Source: Microbacterium sp. Leaf320
GTDB lineage: Bacteria > Actinomycetota > Actinomycetes > Actinomycetales > Microbacteriaceae
Assembly (NCBI RefSeq): GCF_001423485.1
Contig: NZ_LMOD01000002.1
Location: 425,780-489,779, forward strand
DNA length: 64,000 bases
Direction: 5' to 3'
The notes beneath the pieces were generated by a model, which made no database searches, was not told where the DNA came from, and was given only the letters and a program-made list of their open reading frames with translations. Position 1 is the stretch's first letter. Every line of letters starts with the position of its first letter. This document shows, in pieces, positions 53,639 through 62,000 of this stretch. A program made the position numbers and the translations under genes.

Positions 53639-54982
53639 TCACTCGGAGAAGTCGATGGCGATCACGTCGATCAGGGCGCCGCTCGGTTCGGATGCGACGA
53701 TGCGCAGCTCGCCGAGGTCGTCGCCCGCGGTGGAGGCCTCGTGCACCTCGAAGCTCGCATCGTGGGCGAGATCGAGGCCGTCGGCGAGACGATGCACGCG
53801 AGTGATGCGGCGCACGGGCAGGCCCCGCACGATGATCTCGTCGACGGGCAGCGCCGTCAGATGCAGATACAGGCGTCCGGCCCGGGCGGTCGTAGGGCCG
53901 TGGAAGTCGACGCCCTCGGTGGGTTCCGCGCCGATCACGGATTCGGCGTGCGCCTGCATCCAGTCGGCGAACTCCTGCAACCGCTCCTGCTCGACCGCCG
54001 GCAGCGTGCCGTCGGGCCCGGGGCCCACGTTGAGCAGCAGGTTCCCTCCGCGGGCGACCACATCGATGAGGGTGACGAGCAGCGACCGTGCAGACTTCTC
54101 GTTGTCGGGGCCCTTGCGCCACGCCCAGTGATCGCCGATCGTGAGGCACAGCTCCCAGGGCCCGGAGGGCGGGCTCAGGGGAAAGCCCTGCTCGGGGGTG
54201 CGATAGTCGCCCTGCCCGGGGAGGCGGTCGTTGATGACGACGTCCGGCTGCAGCTCCTTGATGAGGCGGCGCAGGCCCGGCGCCGTCCACTCGACGGCGG
54301 AGCGCTCCCAGTCGCCGTCGAACCAGAGCAGGTCGATCTGTCCGTAGTTCGTGAGCAGTTCGGTGAGTTGGGCGCGCACGTAGTCGAGGTAGCGCGACCA
54401 CTCCTCCGGAGAGGACCGACGGTGGCGGTCGGTGGCATCGGGGGTGTCGGCGAACTCGGCGAGGCCCGCGGCGGGCCAGTGCTCGAGCTTGTAGGGCAGA
54501 TCCTCATCGCGGAAGGCCGGGTAGTCGGGGTGGTTCCAGTCCGGGAGGCTGTAATAGATGCCGACTTTCAGCCCCTCAGCCCGAACTGCATCGACGAACT
54601 CCCGCGTGATGTCGCGGCCGAAGGGGCCGTGCTCGACGCCGAAGTCCGACTGCTCCGTGAAGAACATGTTGTATCCCGCGTGGTGGCGGGCGGTGAAGAC
54701 GACGTAGGTGGCGCCGGCCTCGCGCGCCTGTCGCGCGAGATCTGCGGCATCCCACTCCGTGGGGTCGAACGTCGGCGCAGTCGCCTGGTACTCGGCGACG
54801 GTCACGGCGTCCTCCACCTCGTCCGTGCCCGGGATGATCGAGCGCCCGACGAGCGGCCAGGAGATCTCGATCCCCTGCTGCGACGCCTGGTCCCAGTGCA
54901 CGAAGATGCCGAAGCCCGCGCCGCTGAACCACTCCCCACCGGGAATGCGCTCTGTGGGCCGTCGGAAGCCTGCGTCCGTCAT
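53639..54982 (-). CDS. Alpha-L-fucosidase, GH29
   Basis: Cytoplasmic glycosidase of 447 residues; no signal peptide. GH29 hallmarks are FGIFVHWD near residue 25, YVVFTARHHAGYNMF near 92, GIYYSLPDWNHP near 142, and the nucleophile segment DLLWFDGDWE near 215. The segment VVARGGNLLLNVGPGPDGTLP closes the barrel. It is the first gene of the leftward fucoside operon and diverges from a second GH29 gene. AAAGGAGAG precedes the ATG. Confidence 0.93.
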   Translation of the reverse strand: MTDAGFRRPTERIPGGEWFSGAGFGIFVHWDQASQQGIEISWPLVGRSIIPGTDEVEDAVTVAEYQATAPTFDPTEWDAADLARQAREAGATYVVFTARHHAGYNMFFTEQSDFGVEHGPFGRDITREFVDAVRAEGLKVGIYYSLPDWNHPDYPAFRDEDLPYKLEHWPAAGLAEFADTPDATDRHRRSSPEEWSRYLDYVRAQLTELLTNYGQIDLLWFDGDWERSAVEWTAPGLRRLIKELQPDVVINDRLPGQGDYRTPEQGFPLSPPSGPWELCLTIGDHWAWRKGPDNEKSARSLLVTLIDVVARGGNLLLNVGPGPDGTLPAVEQERLQEFADWMQAHAESVIGAEPTEGVDFHGPTTARAGRLYLHLTALPVDEIIVRGLPVRRITRVHRLADGLDLAHDASFEVHEASTAGDDLGELRIVASEPSGALIDVIAIDFSE

Positions 54983-55008
54983 CGAATCTCTCCTTTGAGT
55001 TCAAGATT

Positions 55009-55018
55009 TCCTATAGGA
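55009..55018. promoter_or_regulatory. Palindromic operator between divergent fucosidase genes
   Basis: TCCTATAGGA is a perfect 10-bp palindrome (with flanking T/A, TTTCCTATAGGATA) in the 85-bp gap between the two GH29 genes. On each strand TATAGGA could also supply -10 sequence, so a repressor here would block both operons at once. The GntR/FCD protein encoded at the end of the leftward operon is the likely binder. Confidence 0.55.
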
Positions 55019-55067
55019 TACGTGATAGACGAAACAGTTCACAAGGGTGTGAGGGAAGGTAACGATC

Positions 55068-56396
55068 ATGGCGATGTTCACGACAGATCCCGTTCGTCCG
55101 GAGGCGTATCGCGAGTTCGAGCGACCGCTGCCCGAGTGGTTCCGCGGTGCAGCCCTCGGGATCTTCGTGCATTGGGGGCCGTATTCCGTTCCCGCATGGG
55201 CTGAGCCGACGGGCGAGCTCGGGGCGGTGCCGAGGGAGGAGTGGTACGCCCACAACCCCTACGCGGAGTGGTACGCCAACACGATGCGCATCGAAGGCTC
55301 CCCGGCGCATGCGCACCACGAGCAGGTGCACGGCGGCGCTCCCTATGACGACTTCCTCGACGAATGGAAGGCCGAGGACTTCGACCCCGACGAGGTGCTC
55401 GCGGTGGTCGCAGCGACGGGCGCCGGATACTTCATCCCGACGACCAAGCACCACGACGGCGTGACCCTGTGGGACGCGCCGGGAACGGACGGGCGCAACA
55501 CCGTCGCCCGCGGCCCGAAACAGGACCTGATCGGCGCCTTCGCGGACGCCACCCGCGCAGCCGGACTCCGCTTCGGCGTCTATTACTCGGGCGGGCTCGA
55601 CTGGCATTTCTCGGGCCTTCCTCCCATCGAGCGCGACGACGACCCTGCCCCCGACGACCTCGCCTACGCCGAGTACGCACATGATCACGTGATCGACCTG
55701 ATCGACCGATATCGCCCAGACATCCTGTGGGGCGACATCCGCTGGCCCGATGCAGGGATCGAACCGGGGCCGAAGAGCCTCGCGCATGCGTTCCGCACGT
55801 TCTACGATCGCGTTCCCGACGGCGTGGTCAACGACCGCTGGGGCGAATCGCACTGGGACTTCCGCACCAGCGAGTACGTGCACGGCACGGCGGTCGAAGT
55901 CGGCGAGGCGTGGGAGAACACGCGCGGCATCGGCCTGTCGTTCGGACACAACCGCAACGAGACGAGCGAGCACCTGCTCTCCGCGCACGAGGCCGTGCGC
56001 CTTCTCGTCGATGTCGTATCGCGTGGCGGCAACCTGCTGCTGAACATCGGACTCGAGGCGTCGGGGCGCATCCCCGAGCTGCAGCGCCGGACGCTCGAGG
56101 GCATCGGCGCCTGGAACGCCCGGTACGGACATGCGGTGTTCGGTGCTCGACCTGAACCACGCATGCAGGCCTCGGACGATCCGTGGATCCGCTGGACCCG
56201 CACGGATGACGCGGTGCACGCGGTCATCGATCAGAGCGGTCGCGTTCTTCTGCCAGACCCCGATCGAATCCTCGACGAGCGCACGGCCCGCATCGGCGAG
56301 CGCACCGTTGCGGCCGAGCGCGTGGATGGTGGGATCCTGGTCGAAGTGGCGGACGCCGCGGCCCCCGTCGCGATCTCCTTCCGCCCCCGGGACTGA
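55068..56396 (+). CDS. Alpha-L-fucosidase, GH29 (second)
   Basis: Cytoplasmic glycosidase of 442 residues without signal peptide. GH29 features are LGIFVHWGPYSVPAWAE near residue 29, YFIPTTKHHDGVTLWD near 122, FGVYYSGGLDWHF near 170 and the nucleophile segment DILWGDIRWPD near 224. SRGGNLLLNIGLEASGRIPEL follows. It differs clearly from the divergent GH29 protein, so the two probably cleave different linkages. AAGG precedes the ATG at 55068. Confidence 0.93.
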   Translation: MAMFTTDPVRPEAYREFERPLPEWFRGAALGIFVHWGPYSVPAWAEPTGELGAVPREEWYAHNPYAEWYANTMRIEGSPAHAHHEQVHGGAPYDDFLDEWKAEDFDPDEVLAVVAATGAGYFIPTTKHHDGVTLWDAPGTDGRNTVARGPKQDLIGAFADATRAAGLRFGVYYSGGLDWHFSGLPPIERDDDPAPDDLAYAEYAHDHVIDLIDRYRPDILWGDIRWPDAGIEPGPKSLAHAFRTFYDRVPDGVVNDRWGESHWDFRTSEYVHGTAVEVGEAWENTRGIGLSFGHNRNETSEHLLSAHEAVRLLVDVVSRGGNLLLNIGLEASGRIPELQRRTLEGIGAWNARYGHAVFGARPEPRMQASDDPWIRWTRTDDAVHAVIDQSGRVLLPDPDRILDERTARIGERTVAAERVDGGILVEVADAAAPVAISFRPRD

Positions 56397-56410
56397 CGAG
56401 AGGCCTCTTC

Positions 56411-56740
56411 ATGCGCATCGCCCTCCACTCCGAGATCCGCGACGGCGCGATCGACGACTATCGCACGAACCACGCGCGCATCCCGGACGCCCTCGCGGCG
56501 ACGTTCGCTCGCATCGGCATCCACGACTGGACGATCTGGCGGTCGGGCCACCGCCTGTTCCACCTCGTCGACTGCGACGACTGGGATGCCGCGGTCGCCG
56601 CGTTGAAGGACGACCCCGCCGACCACGCCTGGCAGGCCGACATCGGCCGGTTCGTCGAGGTCTTCCGCGACGCCGACGGAGACGAAGGCACAGCTCCTCT
56701 CGAGCAGATCTGGGATCTGAGGACTCAGGCCTCGTCCTGA
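56411..56740 (+). CDS. RhaM/YiiL-type L-rhamnose/L-fucose mutarotase
   Basis: Small protein of 109 residues with the mutarotase-family layout: RIALHSEIRDGAIDDYRTNHARI, then IGIHDWTIWRSGHRLFHLVDCDDW and WQADIGRFVEVF. These dimeric ferredoxin-like enzymes interconvert anomers of 6-deoxy-L-hexoses. It starts 14 bp after the second fucosidase and is likely co-transcribed, supplying the anomer used by the 1-dehydrogenase. Confidence 0.87.
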   Translation: MRIALHSEIRDGAIDDYRTNHARIPDALAATFARIGIHDWTIWRSGHRLFHLVDCDDWDAAVAALKDDPADHAWQADIGRFVEVFRDADGDEGTAPLEQIWDLRTQASS

Positions 56741-56862
56741 CCGCGTGCCGACCACGCCACAGGGTCACCGAACCTTTCGGATCGCGCAGATGGTCGTGAA
56801 TCGAGTCCGGATGCTGCCGTTCACGCCATTCGAACGTGCGCGGGCCGTGGCAGAGTAGCTCC

Positions 56863-58365
56863 GTGACACGGGCATGGGCGCGAGAGCTGGCCGGGTGGAC
56901 TGCGGCCGCCGCCGTCTCGCTGATCACCGCAGCCACGGTGGCGGCGTCCGGCCGCGCCGAGCTGATGTTCCGCGACGGCGACTCACTGATCGTCGCGTTG
57001 GTCGCCCGGTCACTGCTCTCCGCAGAGAAGCTCGACTGGGCGATGTCGAGCGTGCTCTTCCTCCCCGAATCCGCCGGCTTCGCGGCTCTCGACGCTGCTC
57101 TCCCCCTGGGTGTGAACAGCCTCTTCGCGGTGAGCGGGGCACTGAACCTGCTCGCCCTGTACGGGGCGATCCGCCTGGTCGCGGGCCGGTCCCGCCCGGG
57201 TTCCGCTCCGGTGGCCTGGTCGCTCATCGCTCTCGCTGCTTTCGGCGCTCTGGCGATGACCGAGACGTCCCCTTCGCGCGACGCGCTCGAACTCGCGTCA
57301 CTGCAGCTGACCACCACCTACTACTCGGCGACGGTCGTCGCCGTGATCCTTGCGGTCGGCATCATGCGACGGATGCTCGATCGACGAGCACGCGGCGTCG
57401 GACTCGCGGTCGCCCTCGGCGCGGTCGCTCTGGTCTCGACCCTCACCAACCCGCTCTTCGCCGTCTGGGCAACGGTGCCACTGATGTTCGTCCTCTGCGT
57501 CGCCGCCCTCCTCGACGCGGGCCGGCGGGTCCGCATCCTCACCTCGTCGGCCATCCTCGTCGGGGCGACCGGACTCGGCTTCCTCGCACGTATTCCGTTC
57601 GCGGCATGGATCGCGAACACCGGAGCCGGATACGCAAAGCCAGAGCTCTGGCTCGAATCGATCACCTACTACGGCGGACTGCTCGCCGACCGTCTCTCGA
57701 CAGCGCCCTGCGTCCTGGCGTCGCTGATGACTCTGGCTCTCGTCGCGCTCGCCGTGGTCCGCACCGTTCGTGCGCCTGACGTCGGCTCGCGGTTGGTCGC
57801 CGTCATGGCCTGGGTGATGCCGCTGCTGGTCGTCGTCGGCGCCATCGCTCTCGGCACCCACGCGGCGCGCTACCTCCAGCCGGTCGTCTTCGCACCGCTG
57901 CTCGCCCTCGTCGCCGCGCCCCGTGTGGTGACCTTCCCTGTGCGCCTGCGCCGAGGGGCGGCCGCGGCTGCCGGCGCGCTGCTCCTCGTCGGCGGTTGCC
58001 TGAGCATCCCTCGCCTCGCGGATGCCGCGCAGCAGTCCGACAGCGACCTCGCGTGCATCACCGAGTGGGTGGATGCCTCCGGGCGTATCGGGGCAGGGCA
58101 GTTCTGGACAGTCCGTCTCCCCAAGCTCCACCTCGACGATCCGTCACAGCTGGTGCAGGTCGATCATCGGCTCAACGGATACGCGTGGCTCGTGAATCGC
58201 ACCGACTTCGAGGTCGGCGAGGTCTCGTTCCTCGTCGAAGACTCCCAGACCGTGCAGTGGGACCTCCCGGAATCCGCCGTTCCCGACCGAGTCATCGACT
58301 GCGGCCGTTACTCGATCCTCGACTTCGGTGCCGCATCTCTGCCCCTCGGCCCTGCGCACAGCTGA
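56863..58365 (+). CDS. Multi-pass membrane protein of unknown function
   Basis: Protein of 500 residues with about ten helices (SLITAATVAASG, NSLFAVSGALNLLALYGAIRL, YYSATVVAVILAVGIM and others). A C-terminal soluble exported segment follows (IGAGQFWTVRLPKLHLDDPSQLVQV). The layout resembles glycosyltransferase-C-like membrane proteins, but no catalytic motif is convincing. The GTG at 56863 is chosen because CAGAGT lies 6 nt upstream as a -10; an in-frame GTG at 56836 is possible. It follows the fucose genes but reads from its own promoter. Confidence 0.65.
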   Translation: MTRAWARELAGWTAAAAVSLITAATVAASGRAELMFRDGDSLIVALVARSLLSAEKLDWAMSSVLFLPESAGFAALDAALPLGVNSLFAVSGALNLLALYGAIRLVAGRSRPGSAPVAWSLIALAAFGALAMTETSPSRDALELASLQLTTTYYSATVVAVILAVGIMRRMLDRRARGVGLAVALGAVALVSTLTNPLFAVWATVPLMFVLCVAALLDAGRRVRILTSSAILVGATGLGFLARIPFAAWIANTGAGYAKPELWLESITYYGGLLADRLSTAPCVLASLMTLALVALAVVRTVRAPDVGSRLVAVMAWVMPLLVVVGAIALGTHAARYLQPVVFAPLLALVAAPRVVTFPVRLRRGAAAAAGALLLVGGCLSIPRLADAAQQSDSDLACITEWVDASGRIGAGQFWTVRLPKLHLDDPSQLVQVDHRLNGYAWLVNRTDFEVGEVSFLVEDSQTVQWDLPESAVPDRVIDCGRYSILDFGAASLPLGPAHS

Positions 58366-58368
58366 GGG

Positions 58369-59430
58369 TCAGCGCGCGGGCGGTGCCGTCGTCGTGCCCT
58401 CGCGGAACCGACAGGTGAGGTGCAGCGTCAGGCCGGGCTCGCCTCGGAGCATCCGGGCGACCTGCTCGCCCGCCGCGCGCCCCTTCTCGACGGCCGGCTG
58501 CACGCTCGTGGTGAGCACAAGATCGCCGAGGCCGTCCGCAGCGATTCCGTCGAAGCCCGCGACCGACAGGTCTTCGGGCACGCGGAGTCCGACTTCCTCC
58601 GCCGCGCGGACGATCCCGACCGCGATGAGGTCGCTCTGGGCAAGGATGGCCGTCGGCCGCGACTCGGCATCCGCCAGCAGAATGCGTCCGGCGAGAAGAC
58701 CCTCATCGATCAGGCTGCCGCCCGCCGAGATCGCCGGTGCGTCCGGGAAGATCTCGCGCATGCCGGCGAGGCGATCGATCGTCACGTCGACGGTCGCGGT
58801 GTCGATGCGCTCCTGCGTGACGGGGCCTCGCTCGCGTCCGGTGTCGAGCGGCAGAGTGACGAGGGCGACGTCGCGGTGCCCCAGATCGCGCAGATGACGG
58901 GCGACATCGGCGGCCGCCGCGGCGTTGTCGAGGGTGATCCTCGGAATCCCCTCGCCCGCATCGCCCTCGATCACGACGACGGGCAGACCACGACTGCGCA
59001 CGATGTCGAGCGAGGCCTTGGTGCGGCCGGAGCAGCCGATCAGTACGACGGCATCGACCGGCGCGTTCGACAGCGATGATCCGTCATCGCCGGGCTCGTC
59101 GCGCATGAGCAGGATGCCCGCGCTCAGGTCGGCCATCCCGTCTGTGAGGCCGTCCATCATGGCGGTGGTCACCGGATCGAGGAACGCCGCCCGCAGGTGG
59201 CCTTCGAGCACCACGGCGACGATGCCGCTGCGTCCGCGGCGCAGCGAGGCAGCGCGCGGGTCGGGTCCGGCGTAGCCGAGTTCGGCAGCGACCGCGAGCA
59301 CCCGCTCACGAGTGGCCGGTGCCACGTTCGCCTTGCCGCTGAAGACGACGGATGCGGTCGACGTCGCCACGCCGGCCGCGCGTGCGACGTCAGCGATCGT
59401 CGCGCGGCGCGTGGTCTCGTGACTCGTCAT
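58369..59430 (-). CDS. LacI-family transcriptional regulator
   Basis: Protein of 353 residues. The helix-turn-helix is ATIADVARAAGVATSTASVVFSGKANVAPATRERVL, followed by the periplasmic-binding-protein-like effector domain (VPEDLSVAGFDGIAADGLGDLVLTTSVQP). The ATG at 59430 is preceded by TATCCT 6 nt away, so the transcript is probably leaderless. It diverges from an MFS gene and the shared promoter has a perfect 16-bp operator. The effector sugar is unknown. Confidence 0.92.
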   Translation of the reverse strand: MTSHETTRRATIADVARAAGVATSTASVVFSGKANVAPATRERVLAVAAELGYAGPDPRAASLRRGRSGIVAVVLEGHLRAAFLDPVTTAMMDGLTDGMADLSAGILLMRDEPGDDGSSLSNAPVDAVVLIGCSGRTKASLDIVRSRGLPVVVIEGDAGEGIPRITLDNAAAAADVARHLRDLGHRDVALVTLPLDTGRERGPVTQERIDTATVDVTIDRLAGMREIFPDAPAISAGGSLIDEGLLAGRILLADAESRPTAILAQSDLIAVGIVRAAEEVGLRVPEDLSVAGFDGIAADGLGDLVLTTSVQPAVEKGRAAGEQVARMLRGEPGLTLHLTCRFREGTTTAPPAR

Positions 59431-59436
59431 ACTCCG

Positions 59437-59442
59437 AGGATA
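59437..59442 (-). promoter_or_regulatory. -10 box of the LacI gene
   Basis: TATCCT on the minus strand ends 6 nt before the start codon at 59430, consistent with leaderless transcription. Confidence 0.5.
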
Positions 59443-59461
59443 GCTCCCCCGGTTCCCTCCC

Positions 59462-59482
59462 ATCGAATCGATTCGATATGCT
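59462..59482 (+). promoter_or_regulatory. LacI-type operator overlapping MFS promoter
   Basis: ATCGAATCGATTCGAT (59462-59477) is a perfect 16-bp palindrome with the central CG expected for LacI-family operators. It abuts a -10-like TATGCT (59477-59482) that ends 7 nt before the MFS ATG at 59490. Binding there would block the transporter promoter directly. Confidence 0.75.
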
Positions 59483-59489
59483 GTCGATC

Positions 59490-60740
59490 ATGGACACGGC
59501 TCTCTCCCGATCGCAGTACGTGCGCTGGCGCACGGCGATCTTCGCGATCTTCCTCGCCAGCGGTCTGTCGATCGCCACCTGGGCATCGCGCGTCCCCGAC
59601 ATCAAGCTCGCGCTCGAGGTCGACAAGGCACAGGTCGGCATGCTGCTGCTCGGCGCGGGAATCGCGTCGATCATCGGAATCTCGACCAGTCCCGCGATCA
59701 TGGCGCGCACCGGCGCACGCCTCGGCATGATGGTGTCGATCTTCACCTTCGCGTCCGGCGTCGCGCTGATCGGCATCGGAGCCAATGTGCTCGGCTCGTA
59801 TGCCGTCGTGCTCATCGGCCTGGTGCTGTTCGGCCTCGGCAACGGATGCGTCGACGTCATGATGAACGTCGAGGCCACGGCGATCGAGCAGCACTCGGGA
59901 AAGACGATCCTCCCGCTCTTCCACGCGTTCTTCAGCTTCGGCACGGTCATCGGAGCCGGGCTCGGAGCCCTCGCCGCGCAGCTGCAGATCAACGTCTTCA
60001 CGCACACCCTCGTGATCGCGGTGCTGATCGCCGCGATCGGTGTCGTCAGCATCGCCAGCGTCCCCCGACGTCAGGAGGCGCTCGACCCGAGCGAGGACGA
60101 CGCCGAGAAGCCGCACTGGCGCGAGCGGATGCACGTCGCCATGTCGGCCTGGCGCGAACCTCGCACGTATGCGATCGGTGTCGTGATGCTCGGCATGTCC
60201 TTCGCCGAGGGCGGCGCCAACGACTGGCTCGCCCTGGGGGTCGCCGAAGACCACGGTGGCGGAACCGCACTCGGCGCGGCCGCCCTCGCCACCTTCTCGG
60301 TCGCGATGACGGTCGTGCGCGTCTTCGGTGGGCCACTGGTCGACCGATTCGGCCGGGTGGCGGTGCTGCGCATTCTGGCGGTCGCCGCGGCATCCGGCAT
60401 CCTGCTGTTCATCCTCGCGCCGAGCCTTCCGCTGGTGTTCGCGGGTGCGGCGCTGTGGGGCATCGGCGCTTCGCTCGGCTTCCCGCTCGGCATGTCCGCT
60501 GCAGCGGACGACCCCGCCAAGGCGGCCGCCCGCGTGAGCGCCGCGGCGACGATCGGCTACATCTCGTTCCTGGGTGGCCCGCCGGTGCTCGGCTTCATCA
60601 GCGAGCACATCGGTCTGCTCAACACCCTGTTCATCCTGGTCGGCCTCGTCGTGCTCTCGGGTCTGTTCTCGGGCGCCGCCCGCCCGCTGCGCCAGGACGA
60701 GATGTCGACGCCTCCCGTCGCCGTGAAGTCGGTCTCGTAG
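59490..60740 (+). CDS. MFS transporter, YbjJ/fucose-permease-like
   Basis: Membrane protein of 416 residues with about 12 helices. The N-terminus RTAIFAIFLASGLSIATWASRVPDIKLALEVDKAQVGMLLLG and the helix GLGNGCVDVMMNVEATAIEQHSGKTILPLFHAFFSFGTVIGA are typical of the YbjJ-type sugar-porter-like MFS group. The start at 59490 fits the -10 and operator position; ATG at 59478 would fall inside them. It is controlled by the divergent LacI protein, so a carbohydrate or related compound is the likely substrate. Confidence 0.88.
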   Translation: MDTALSRSQYVRWRTAIFAIFLASGLSIATWASRVPDIKLALEVDKAQVGMLLLGAGIASIIGISTSPAIMARTGARLGMMVSIFTFASGVALIGIGANVLGSYAVVLIGLVLFGLGNGCVDVMMNVEATAIEQHSGKTILPLFHAFFSFGTVIGAGLGALAAQLQINVFTHTLVIAVLIAAIGVVSIASVPRRQEALDPSEDDAEKPHWRERMHVAMSAWREPRTYAIGVVMLGMSFAEGGANDWLALGVAEDHGGGTALGAAALATFSVAMTVVRVFGGPLVDRFGRVAVLRILAVAAASGILLFILAPSLPLVFAGAALWGIGASLGFPLGMSAAADDPAKAAARVSAAATIGYISFLGGPPVLGFISEHIGLLNTLFILVGLVVLSGLFSGAARPLRQDEMSTPPVAVKSVS

Positions 60741-60741
60741 A

Positions 60742-61095
60742 TCAACGGGCGACGAGGAGGCGCGGTGCCGGGCCTTCGAGCCGGGCGATGGCGATCTTCA
60801 CCTCTCCGAGCTCCGTCTTCACCTGGGCGACATCGAGCTTCACCTCGCCGAGCTCGACCTTCACCTGGACGACATCGAGCTTCAGCTCCCGGAGATCAGC
60901 CTTCACCTCCCTGAGATCGGCCTTCACTCCGGCGATATCCGTCTCCAGGTGGCCGAACCGCGCATCCATGCGTTGCTCGGACCTCTCGAAACGCGCATCC
61001 GTCCGACTGATCATCCACCCGAACCCCGCGGCCAGCCCGAGCAGCGTGGACGCGACAGTCACGATCATCGTCACCAGTTCGATCGACACGCTCAT
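60742..61095 (-). CDS. Small membrane-anchored coiled-coil protein with exact heptad repeats
   Basis: Protein of 117 residues. One N-terminal helix (MIVTVASTLLGLAAGFGWMI) precedes a coiled coil of about seven uninterrupted heptads such as ADLREVK, ADLRELK, LDVVQVK and VELGEVK. The DNA shows matching 21-bp periodicity. Small proteins of this layout are common in bacteria and lack an assigned role. It converges with the MFS gene (stops 1 bp apart). Confidence 0.7.
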   Translation of the reverse strand: MSVSIELVTMIVTVASTLLGLAAGFGWMISRTDARFERSEQRMDARFGHLETDIAGVKADLREVKADLRELKLDVVQVKVELGEVKLDVAQVKTELGEVKIAIARLEGPAPRLLVAR

Positions 61096-61229
61096 CTCCT
61101 CATCTTCGGCCTGCTCGCCCAGAATGTCAGGATCCAGTCCGGCGAAGTCGCGCGGGCGGCGAGGCCACGGTGCATGTGGAAACTCCGGCGCTGATGCTGA
61201 TGTCAGCAGAAGGAGTCGACCCGACGAAG

Positions 61230-61235
61230 TAGGCT
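61230..61235 (+). promoter_or_regulatory. -10 box of leaderless nucS
   Basis: TAGGCT ends 6 nt before the GTG start of nucS, with no ribosome site between. Confidence 0.5.
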
Positions 61236-61241
61236 CGACGG

Positions 61242-61937
61242 GTGCGTCTCGTCATCGCCCGCTGCTCCGTGGATTACACGGGCCGCCTCAACGCCCATCT
61301 CCCGCTCGCCACGCGTCTGCTCGTGCACAAGGGAGACGGGAGTCTGCTCGTGCACTCCGACGGCGGCAGCTACAAGCCGCTGAACTGGATGAGCCCGCCG
61401 TGCACGCTCGCCACCGAGGAACCGGGCGAAGAGGAGTCCATCGCCGGAGTCACCGAGGTCTGGCGCGTCACGCACAAGAAGACCGGCGACGCTCTGCGCG
61501 TGCAGATCTACGAGATCCTGCACGACACCAACCACGACCTCGGCATCGACCCCGGACTGCAGAAGGACGGCGTCGAAGCCGACCTGCAGCGTCTGCTGGC
61601 GGAACAGGTCGACCGCATCTCCGACGGCGCGACACTGGTGCGTCGCGAGTACCCGACGGCGATCGGCCCGGTCGACCTGCTCGTGCGGGATGCCGACGGC
61701 GCGGCCATCGCTGTCGAGATCAAACGCCGCGGCGACATCGACGGCGTCGAGCAGCTCACCCGCTACCTCGAGCTGCTGGGTCGCGACCCTCACCTCGCAC
61801 CCGTGCAGGGCGTCTTCGCCGCGCAGGAGATCAAGCCGCAGGCGCGTGTGCTGGCCGAGGACCGCGGCATCCGCTGTCTCGTGCTCGACTACGACGACAT
61901 GAAGGGCATCGAGTCCGGCATCCCCCGCCTCTTCTGA
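61242..61937 (+). CDS. nucS: Mismatch-specific endonuclease NucS (EndoMS)
   Basis: Enzyme of 231 residues that cuts both strands at mismatches in the MutS/MutL-independent repair pathway of actinobacteria and some archaea. The N-terminal DNA-binding domain reads [27 protein letters not shown]. The C-terminal nuclease carries the catalytic pattern PVDLLVRD (Asp), AVEIKRRG (Glu, Lys) and LTRYLELL. Start is GTG at 61242. The length matches mycobacterial NucS. Its presence supports an actinobacterial host. Confidence 0.95.
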   Translation: MRLVIARCSVDYTGRLNAHLPLATRLLVHKGDGSLLVHSDGGSYKPLNWMSPPCTLATEEPGEEESIAGVTEVWRVTHKKTGDALRVQIYEILHDTNHDLGIDPGLQKDGVEADLQRLLAEQVDRISDGATLVRREYPTAIGPVDLLVRDADGAAIAVEIKRRGDIDGVEQLTRYLELLGRDPHLAPVQGVFAAQEIKPQARVLAEDRGIRCLVLDYDDMKGIESGIPRLF

Positions 61938-61987
61938 GGCGAACTGCACACATGTTCATAGCGGTCGGTCGACTCGTGCATTGCCCA

Positions 61988-61993
61988 TAGGCT
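61988..61993 (+). promoter_or_regulatory. -10 box of leaderless HAD gene
   Basis: TAGGCT ends 7 nt before the ATG at 62001, the same arrangement as before nucS and the lipoprotein gene. Confidence 0.5.
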
Positions 61994-62000
61994 GGAAGAC

